From: Acanthaster planci
Taxonomy: Eukaryota; Echinodermata; Asteroidea; Valvatida; Acanthasteridae
Direction of reading: 5' to 3'
Length of the DNA stretch: 64,000 nt
Assembly: GCF_001949145.1 (NCBI RefSeq)
Contig: NW_019091361.1
Location: forward strand, 2,310,579 to 2,374,578
Made by a program: the position numbers and the translations under genes. Positions within the stretch are counted from its first letter, which is position 1. The number at the start of each line of letters is the position of its first letter. Under the pieces are notes generated by a model. The model ran no database searches and was not told where the DNA came from. It worked only from the letters and a program-made list of their open reading frames with translations. This document shows, one piece after another, positions 55,487-64,000 of this stretch.

Positions 55487-57816
55487 ATTTGTCCAACACC
55501 AATTTTGGCCAAGGCAAGTTTCTAACTCCACATTTGTCAACAAAGTTCAGGCTGCATTAAGTTAAGGAGGACTGCAACATTTGCAAACTAATCTCATGTA
55601 GATTAATGCCATCCCAGTGAACATACCAAATACTTGATACATAGCTTGGTTTTCTTCTGGAGTAGATCTTGTAACCTGAAACATTCTCATTCCCTTAAGG
55701 TCGTATCAGCGGATTGAATTTGCCGACCAGACGGGCAGCATTATCACAACCCACTTTTATCTCGGGAATGAATTCTTTGCATAATAGAGCAACTTTGAGT
55801 TCTTTTCGTTTAGTTTAGCATGTTTTCACGAAAAACAATGGTCTAGACCATTATATGACTTGCCAGTAACTAAATCCTATGTTGCTAACCCTTATTAATA
55901 ACCGAGGAGAGAACCTTTCATTATATTCTGATATTTTGCCGTAATCGCACGATTGACCCAAGATGGAAAACTAAAATTTGGCCAATTTAGAGCAGAACCA
56001 AAATTCTTAACATTTCTTGGTAAACAGTAAAGAATGAGAAAATATTTGTCATCAGTCATCAACGCCCATGACATAATTATGCTGATAATTATACTCAACC
56101 GGTCTGCCATGTACATTCTGCTTTACCAGCTGAAGTCAAGCTTACCGTGCTTGACCGCATGGATGCTCCGAGCACAAAGCCGACAAACGTGCTGCATGAG
56201 TTCGAGTTTTGAGTGTAATTAACAAGGCTCACTCTCAACATGTTTGCGTGTATAGCGCTCTCAGCATCTCCTGTGACTCCAAACTTGTCAAGGTGAAATT
56301 CACGTTTGGTCTTAAGTGATCACACTGGAAAGTGGCAAGCTCCATCCTGATTGCTTGTGTTTACCACGGCACATCTCTGGATCGCGCAAAAACAAGCCTT
56401 TGACTTCAAGAGTTCATCCAGAACCTAGATTTCAGGGGCTAATTTTTTTCGGGGTGGGGGCTAATTTGGAACCTGTCGCTTAACCTTAAAAGGGCTTTCA
56501 GAGGGGAAAGCCACATTCTGCATTCTTGGACACACTTTTTACACACTTTCTGAATGAAGGGAAAATGAAATAAACCAATTTTTGTTTTACATGTATTTAT
56601 ACCCTTGGACACGCAGAAACAAATAATTCAATGGCATGTGGTCAACGATCCACCAATCAGATAGCGGGAATTTATGCAATCGGGTATTACATAAAAGCTT
56701 TAACACACGGACAGAAGAAGTAATCGTTATCTAATGGCACCTATATATTCATAAAAAATTAAGACAACCACACAACCGACAAAACGGTTATGTTAGCCGA
56801 GTACCCCACAGGGAAGTTCATAAATCACGCGACCGCTGATTTCATCGGCTGCCACCGAGCTGATGAGTTTGTATCCGTAATTGGCCTATCACAATCATGA
56901 ACGACGCCCTAGCTGGTTCCCCACAGGGGAGTCTGAGCCTGACGAGCTCGTGATGTGTGATGGAAAAAGAGTTCATAAGAATCTGACTGGCTGCTGGTAC
57001 TCATTCCACTTTAAAACACACTGTTTTAGAATGAATGCCGTCCGCTGCCAAATATAACCGGATCGAGGATTCTATTCATAGACGTGACAAAGATCTTTAA
57101 GATTCCAAAAAGGAGGCCACTGCATGCACAGTATAAATAGACAGCAAAAGACAGGCATCCAATTAATGAACAAAAATTTCCAAATGAGATTGGCATGACT
57201 TATGCTGTGACATAAAGGTTGGGTCATCTTCTATTGCGCGTTTTCCCCTTGAACAAATCATTCGTTATCACCCGTTTTTCAATCAAGACTCGAAAAAAGT
57301 GGTTCCATTTTGGATTTCTGACAGAGCACCCTTTTCACGCACACATCGGCCACATTGTAATATTATTGTCTCTTCTCATCACACATTCAAGTTTTACTTT
57401 TCAATCGTCTATTAGATAGACAATCAGCTTTGTGTTTGTTAAAAAATCTGTGCTTTTCATTACGTGTTTGCCTCTTGTAAAGGGCATCAACGTACTGATT
57501 CCAACAAAATATTTGAAGAAGCCCGGGAATCGGTCACGTGCTCCACACACGACTCCTGCTTCAAAATATTTGTAAAATTAGAGTGGCAATATTCATGGCA
57601 TATTCAACATTCACATTCACAGCAGCTGCAGCCAGACGGAAATTAAAGCCAAACGTCACCAGGGGAAAAGAGGCTGTCTTGGAACTGTAATGGAATGGAG
57701 CAGGGAGTGCGAAGTAGCGACAGCTGACTCCAGCGAATGTGACCCGTCTGTAAAGCGATCCGTGTGGCTGGGTAGGTCGACTAGTTCCGCCCAGCACGGA
57801 TCATTTTGAAGTTTGC
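55487..57816. other. Region without recognised genes
   Basis: No exon with supporting splice sites was recognised. CG dinucleotides become more frequent from about 57.6 kb. Confidence 0.4.
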
Positions 57817-57892
57817 ATGGCGGGGGAAATTAGGTGTCTTGCTGATTATTTTCCAGAAATCGATAATTTTCTTTTTACTGTTTCGGCGAAAA
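57817..57892 (+). CDS. Possible first coding exon of an unrecognised plus-strand gene
   Basis: An ATG in TTTGCATGGCG opens MAGEIRCLADYFPEIDNFLF then TVSAK, followed directly by a consensus donor GTGAGT (phase 1); without splicing the frame ends at 57904-57906. The surrounding 57.6-58.6 kb is richer in CG dinucleotides than the rest of the window, as for a promoter. No downstream partner exon could be confirmed. A plus-strand acceptor near 62.56 kb fits the phase, but it overlaps the minus-strand exon candidate listed there. I recognise no family. Confidence 0.3.
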
Positions 57893-58108
57893 GTGAGTGG
57901 CTTTAATACTTACAATGACAGTGACTAGTTGACAAGCAAAGCTTACAGGGAAGGCCCTGAGGATGGACGGGAAATGTGTGACATTTACCGGTAAGTACCG
58001 GTACGCTAGTGCCTGCGAATCGCGACTTTATCCTGAAGAATATTACTCCAGTTAAGGCCATCATGCCACGTCTAGTTGTGTCCATCCCGTGAAAAGATAA
58101 ACTTTCTT

Positions 58109-58118
58109 CCATTTTTGG
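58109..58118. promoter_or_regulatory. CArG-like sequence
   Basis: CCATTTTTGG fits CC(A/T)6GG. It is 5.8 kb from tropomyosin exon 1a and close to the possible first exon at 57817. The motif is short enough to occur by chance. Confidence 0.2.
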
Positions 58119-61100
58119 ATTTTATTTAAATCGAGATTTACCATTCTCCTGTGGTGTATAGTACAGTACCCTATGAGAAAATCTCGGAAAAGATGCTTCT
58201 CGTGGGAGAATGAGGCAATGGAAATGGTAAAACATGTCTGCAGATAAACCTCGAGAAAATCTCCCCATGCTACTAGTGCGGCGTTCCGGGGAACATTTTA
58301 TGCAGGGGTCAGTTCGGACCATCGCTAGCGCATGAACGTGACAATTTTGACATACCACAAGATGCCCTCGAATGACTCGCCTGCGAGATGCGCATGTTTG
58401 GAGCGAGGGTGCGTGGGCCGATTTCGTTGGAATCTTGGTTGCCTTAAGTCAATGCCGTCGAGGCGCCATTATCAAAGTCCACGCGCACTGCGCGTATGGC
58501 GCTTGACAAGACTACCGGGTGCTGGGCGGTCGCTATGATTCGAGATTTATCGAATTGTTCGGTAGCCTTTCCTCGAGCACACTACGTGTGATGCACAGAC
58601 TAAAACTTCAACGATAGCAACGATCGCCTTGAGTGAAAGCAAGAATGCTGAGACGACCAAGAATGAACGTAAAGGGTGACTGAACTAATTCAAGCTCCAC
58701 TGAAAACAGTGTAAAATCAACAAAGTTTGGAGTCCCATGGCAGGCAACTGAAGTCCCTGAGGCCTCTCAAACAAAAAACAACGTGTTGTTTGGTACTTCA
58801 GATTTCATTTAATTTTCAAATGTTAGTAGGTTAACCAATGAATTTTTTAATTATCCGCCCAAAACAAACTCCCCCCCCCACAAAGTGAATGTTCCCAAGT
58901 CTTCTCAGCAGCCATTTTTCGTAAACATCCCTCACCTTTCTCAGGCTCTTCTGACAAATATTCAGTTACATTTTTGTCTGCTTTTCCCCAGAGATGATCC
59001 TAGGCCATACTTACACACTCCCACAATTTCTTGGCCCACACAGACCCCTCTAGCTCTTTTCGAAATAATTTGCAGGGGTACTTTTTAATTAAGCTCCTCG
59101 GCCTGGCCGGGAATTTTCCTTCAATTGGGACACTGCACCCTGAACAGCACCGTCACGTTGCGTACAAGATTAGTCCAGAGAATCACTTCTTAAAGCCATC
59201 CAGCCGACTCGCAGCAAATATATCGAAGGACGAATACATGTAAGTCCATAACTGACGGATCACTTGCCTGATAGTCGAAATCAAGGAGGTACCGAAATGG
59301 TATAATCCGCAAATAGGTAAAAAAAAAGAGTAAAATGCGACAATATGAAAGATCCCGAAGAGAATGACAAGATGATGGAATATCAAAATACTGAATCCAC
59401 TGCATCAATTAATGCGGTTTCAAAAACTTGCGAACACAATAAGCCTTTGAATGAAGCTCTTCAAGTTTTTATTTTCATTAAATACGTGGCTGCAATCATA
59501 TCAATATCGCATGCAATAATAGAAACTCTTGTGATTAATACTGTACTGCAAAAAAAAAATCAAGGTAGTGTCAAAGGAACAGAGATGAAACAAAAATACT
59601 TCTTTCTCTGAACGTGAAAACAATTCATTATTTGAAATTCACTTTGATGTCTGTTGTATAGGACATGTCTGCAGAGACTAAATTTGAAATTAAATCTGGG
59701 ATGGCGAAATGTCAACCCCCTGGATGGCTGAAAAATGTGCTTCGGCCACAGAGGCAATGTAGGCTTCTCGACAGCACAGATCCATGAACTGTTGAGCCAG
59801 GATGTGTATATTTTTTAATAATTTCCCCTAATTGATCCACTAGGCTATAGGTAGTTCGATTTCCTATTTGATTTGTATCTGATCGACAATTAGTGAAACC
59901 TTCTTCACCAACTAAAAAAAGTAAAATTAACGTCATGAATTTAACCTAAATGCAAGGAATATCGTCATTATTTCGCAGAACATGCAGAACTGAAAAAAAA
60001 TAAGGTTAACTGCTATCTGCATAGAGGCAGAGCACACATGCTATAAAACCTGAAGTTACAAGTATAATACAATGTAATATGTACACACAAAGTTGGAATT
60101 AGTTTTTACTATACAGAAGTTTTGGCAACATCACTTACAAAATATACATCTTTAGTTCCCAATAAAAAAATCTACTTCAAGAGGAAGTCATTTCAACGAT
60201 CTCATTTTGCGTAAAACCTAGGAATCAACAATATAAATTGAGGATTTTGTTTTAAGTCTGTTATAAGAAAATATACTGACACCTCACCACAGTAAAACTT
60301 CCTTTCAATTGAAATTTCTGCAAGTTTGAATTAATCCCCAAATACTGCAAGCGTAGGCCTAGGAACGACGGTGGAGTAGAAACAAATCCTTCAAAAACCA
60401 GCGAGTGACTGTCCATTTTTAGACATCCATCACAGGCTTATTTTGTGTGCACGCCACATGTAAGTTTACTAATTGAGAGTAACTTGGAACAAAGAATAAA
60501 AAACAAAATATCTGTACTGACTGCTTTCAAAAGTACAGAATACACATATTACATCACTGGCAACTGCAGAGGCACTTTTTGAGTGCTAAGGACGGATTTA
60601 TCAACAGTTAAAAGAACAATTCAAAATACGACGAATGGACGGAAGCTTTAAGATTAAAATTGAGTTACGGTTATTTCAAGTCAACTGTAGACGATCTTCC
60701 ACATAAATGTCAAGGGTGGCAAAATGCTGAGGAAGATAAAAAATAACTGATTTAAAGATCTGGAGAAATTTTAAAATCACGCCTGTCCCTGATAAAATGG
60801 TAAACTGTGTAATAGCCGCCACTTTGACAGAAAGACTGGTCCTGAATACAAATTGTCCACTAAATCTGGCAGATGCTCACACATTTAAGTACATGTGTTA
60901 ATACATGTGTTCATCCTCACACAGCAGAACGTTGGGGCCTCAATTTAGGAAAGCCTGCAGTTGAACATAACTGACATTTCATATCAAACACCCTCAGGAG
61001 ATAAACACTTGTGATTTATCCAAAACCAAAAGAAAAAGATTTGGAATGAGAAAGTGGAAAGTATACCAATCATTGACATTTTCAACAAAAAACAGGAATA

Positions 61101-62382
61101 AAATGTAAAAAGAGGACTTTTTATGTGACAAGTAAGCCAAAGCCTGCGCATTTGTTAATGGCATTGCATTGTAAAATCAAATACATTAACAAGGAGAAAG
61201 GTGTGAAACATAAGTGAACATCTTAAAACCAGTAACACAAAAACCCAGAAAATACATGGTGGTCGTGACTCAGAATAAATTCACACTGTGCATTTCCCAA
61301 CATCAAACAGTTGGAGTCCAACTGCAGACTGCAACCCAAAAACTCAGTACAGCATCAAGGGAGGGTCATTAACAGTGTATGACTGCATCTTAGATATCTT
61401 CTGCAGTCACAATGTTTAGCTTTGGTAGGATGAACATTACGGGAGGCTTGATACGGAAATGTATGTACATGTACATGTATTGCATTATTCTACGTGAAAG
61501 TAATCAGCTCGAGCAACTCGCTTAGATTCATTTCACCATTTACACAATTAAACAGCACACAGTTACCAATCGGGTAGTGGTTACAGAAAATAACCCATCA
61601 AATGCGGCCCCCCCCCCACCGACAAAATGTTCACTTTGAATGTCTTGAGTATTGACAAGAAATAGGTAAATTCATTACCATGTCAAAAATATGTACCATT
61701 AAATATAAATAATTCCCAAAATTATTGCTAACCAAAACACATATGGTCCACCTCTGAGCAAGTTGTGTACCTGATGTTACAGTACATGTACATTGCTGGA
61801 CAGATGTACTGTTACAAGAACAGCTGAGAAATACAAATGCATGTAAACCATAAGTAAGTCTGTATACAATGTACATGAATGTCATGCAAGCACTCAATAA
61901 GTATTTTTAAAAAAAAATTGTTACAGGCAGAAAATCTGGCAGCTATTAGGTATGTTCTAGTGCCCTGTACTCCAGTGGCTATGTGCAGCAACGCTTTCCT
62001 CAAAGTGACACCTGTGCATTGGTGAGCGCTCAGTTTCAGTGGGCAGTTTTTGAACAGATAAACAAAAGGACTAGAATTGGTGATCGTGACATGACATTCA
62101 TAAAACCTCTCTTGAACTGTGTTCAACCACGCACTTCGTTGGAATTCACTTTAGTTCTCAAATGTGATTAATTGGGTTTCCACAATGATAACCTAAGGGC
62201 ACACACATTGCAGTTTGAGCACTGATGTCCCAAGTGCAAAACATATTAGGCTTAACAGAAAATAATAATCAGATTTTACAAGTCACGTTAGCCTTAACCA
62301 TGCTAGGCACGTGCTAAAAGAAAGGAAAATGGAACACTTGATGTGCTATGTCTGTATTTAACGATCAAGCTTTCTGTAAGCG
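58119..62382. other. Region without recognised genes
   Basis: 58.3-58.6 kb is GC- and CG-rich. From there to 62.4 kb the sequence is AT-rich with no supported exon. An AATAAA on the minus strand at about 59.47 kb could end the unrecognised minus-strand gene whose exons are at 62.6-63.0 kb. Confidence 0.35.
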
Positions 62383-62460
62383 AGATAGCACAGAGGTTAA
62401 AAGGCACAAGCTGCCCTTGGTAGACGACTAGTCATTTACAGCACGGACTGTTCCATTCTC
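62383..62460 (+). mobile_element. Decayed tRNA-like SINE head
   Basis: TAGCACAGAGGTT (62386-62398) resembles a Pol III A box, and TGTTCCATTCT (about 62449-62459) resembles a B box about 60 nt later. No conserved body or tail follows. Tentative. Confidence 0.25.
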
Positions 62461-62627
62461 GTGGATCAGTGGCGTACCCAACAAGCAACAGACACACCAG
62501 ACAGCCACATGAAGCCACTCTCGTTATCTGACAATAGAGGGCGTCCTGTACCGGTGTACCTGGCTGTTTCCAGTCGGTGACGTGCTCAAGATGAATTCAA
62601 TGATGTCGCTAGTCCTGGTCGAGGTTG

Positions 62628-62669
62628 TCAGCTCAGCACCACCGCATGGTTCTCACGCATTTCAAGTTG
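62628..62669 (-). CDS. Possible terminal exon of an unrecognised minus-strand gene
   Basis: The acceptor is very good (TTCCCTCCGTTTGCATACAG), followed by QLEMRENHAVVLS and TGA, phase 0 at entry. This phase matches the donor of the candidate exon at 62932-62983. It is too short to name a family. A plus-strand frame is also open across this segment, so the evidence is the splice-site pair, not the frame. Confidence 0.35.
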   Translation of the reverse strand, partial: QLEMRENHAVVLS

Positions 62670-62931
62670 CTGTATGCAAACGGAGGGAACAGAACAATAC
62701 GCCTGCATATTACATTTGAGCTAATAGGATAGCTTTATGTCAAATTTTTGAAGTCAAAGTCTTCACATTTGGGGAAGCCAAGGCCTGAGGGTAGTTCCGC
62801 AGTAGCCAAAAGAAGTACTGAAGTGCGATATGTTATTAGAAATACTTGATATTCTACAGTCATGGATTATCCCTGCTCGTGCTAATTAGAAGAAATAACA
62901 TCCCCAAGGCCACATGAATAGACATGTTTAC

Positions 62932-62983
62932 CTTTAGTCTCAGTGTGTTGGATGTACCTCTTAGTCTTTGTGATTTTGTTGAC
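62932..62983 (-). CDS. Possible penultimate exon of the same unrecognised minus-strand gene
   Basis: It is 52 nt between ATTCCAG and AAAG/GTAAAC. Read with one leading base (phase 2 at entry) it gives STKSQRLRGTSNTLRLK and ends in phase 0, so it joins the exon at 62628-62669 to give a basic C-terminal tail. The alternative frame, VNKITKTKRYIQHTETK, ends in phase 1 and would meet a stop at once in the next exon. Further exons would be beyond the right edge. Not recognised. Confidence 0.35.
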
Positions 62984-64000
62984 CTGGAATGGATAGAGAA
63001 CAATAACATTATCATAATCATGAACAAAGCAGCTGCAGTTAATTTAAACGACTCTCCCAACTGATGACCACTAATGACAGTTACACTTGAAACAAACACA
63101 CCTACATCAGCATTTAGAAAAGATTTTGAGCTCTTAAATTTACTTGGACTTAAACATACTTCTCAAATGAAGCTTTTCAATCTGAGACTCCCTTTGTTTA
63201 TTTTCATACAAAAGTGAGCTCATTAATTTCGGATTTAATCCACATTAAACACTCTTCTCAAGTAAAACACAAACATTTGAGCCCCATAAAAATCAGAGTT
63301 GGTCACCGGAACACAAGAACTCTCTACACAACACAATTTATATAGCCTTGAAAATACGCTCTTAGTGACAGAACAATAATGCCAAGGGAGTAAATTATTC
63401 ACACATGCCTTAAACCTGACAAACAACTGCTCAACAACAGATTCACTCCAGTCTATTTATGCTCACACACAATCATACATGACATCTGGTTGTGCAGCAA
63501 AACTTTCTATTATTATACAAATCTGTGCAAGCCTGTGACAATGAACAAGAACATTTTCTGAACGGCCTGAGAGTGAATACCACATATCACACGGCATGCA
63601 AGGAAACTCTTGACGTGGAACAATGGAGGGCATGTAAGAACTGTAGGGATGTTGGCATTTTGAATCCAAAATCAAGCCTGCTTATATAGCAATCCAAAAA
63701 AATGCATCAGCAGCTTCATTAAAAAACAACCGTTCCAAAACCAAACACTCCTATCAATTGCCTGTACACTGTATCTGCTACCAGTTGCTTATTTTGCCCA
63801 GGAATTCAGAAGGAATTTCACCCAGACAATGTCATATAGAATTTCGGCTAAAGCGTATATGACCTCTGGCTTTCAATGTACAGAATAATGATTAGATTTA
63901 CATGTATAATTGTTTTGACCAGCAGGTGCGTCTGTACAAACAACATAATATTTCTCATATTTTAAGGATTTACAGATGTACTGAAACCCTGAAGCACAAA
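62984..64000. other. Right edge without recognised features
   Basis: AT-rich sequence with no exon or repeat I can support. It would be intron if the minus-strand exons at 62.6-63.0 kb are real. Confidence 0.35.

Noticed and set aside
62467-62478. CAGTGGCGTACC resembling the hAT MITE terminus
   Set aside because: No internal homology or second terminus follows; 12 bases alone are not enough.
62508-62717. Plus-strand open frame overlapping the minus-strand terminal exon candidate, able to join the exon at 57817 by phase
   Set aside because: The acceptor is moderate and the frame has no recognisable content; the minus-strand pair has better splice sites. Left undecided rather than annotated.
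1-64000. Bacterial-style operons, CRISPR arrays, tRNA or rRNA genes
   Set aside because: None present: the window is intron-rich animal DNA, and no array of spaced direct repeats or intact RNA gene was seen.

Overview
This is a eukaryotic, intron-rich window from an animal, probably a marine invertebrate. Exons are short and lie kilobases apart, GC is low, and there are a tRNA-derived SINE, a hAT-type MITE and many ACATGTAC palindromes. The phylum cannot be fixed from the sequence. The proteins are animal-type but diverge clearly from vertebrate, insect and mollusc tropomyosin.

The window is dominated by one complete tropomyosin gene on the minus strand, about 47 kb from the first start codon (52273) to the last stop (5213). 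I rebuilt it exon by exon from splice sites, codon phase and heptad register. The long form is exon 1a (52.2 kb), 2 (47.5 kb), 3 (38.2 kb), a 46-nt micro-exon 4 (27.4 kb), one of two alternative 72-nt exons 4' (25.7 or 25.5 kb), 5 (23.4 kb), a fused 6/7 (22.5 kb), 8 (21.9 kb) and one of three terminal exons 9 (13.7, 6.8 or 5.3 kb). The lengths sum to exactly 284 residues, the classical tropomyosin length. A second start exon, 1b (42.6 kb), joins exon 3 in phase and gives a 242-residue short form. The parts allow 2 starts x 2 internal exons x 3 C-termini, or 12 proteins if combined freely.

Left end: the last ~50 codons of a plus-strand glycoside hydrolase family 31 protein (MYORG/SITS-binding-protein-like) end at 155. 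That gene and the tropomyosin gene are tail to tail, with likely poly(A) signals at 688 and 2734. A decayed MITE copy lies at 2260-2432, just beyond the tropomyosin end.

Right end (52.3-64 kb): upstream of exon 1a there is a perfect CArG (SRF) box at 52692-52701, an intact 221-bp hAT MITE with an 8-bp target-site duplication at 55258-55478, a CpG-rich stretch with a possible plus-strand first exon at 57817, and two possible terminal exons of an unrecognised minus-strand gene at 62.63-62.98 kb. Introns hold a SINE (48.76-49.03 kb), a 52-bp minisatellite (9.17 kb), a small unrecognised ORF (44.6 kb) and the ACATGTAC-rich belt (about 27.6-41.4 kb).
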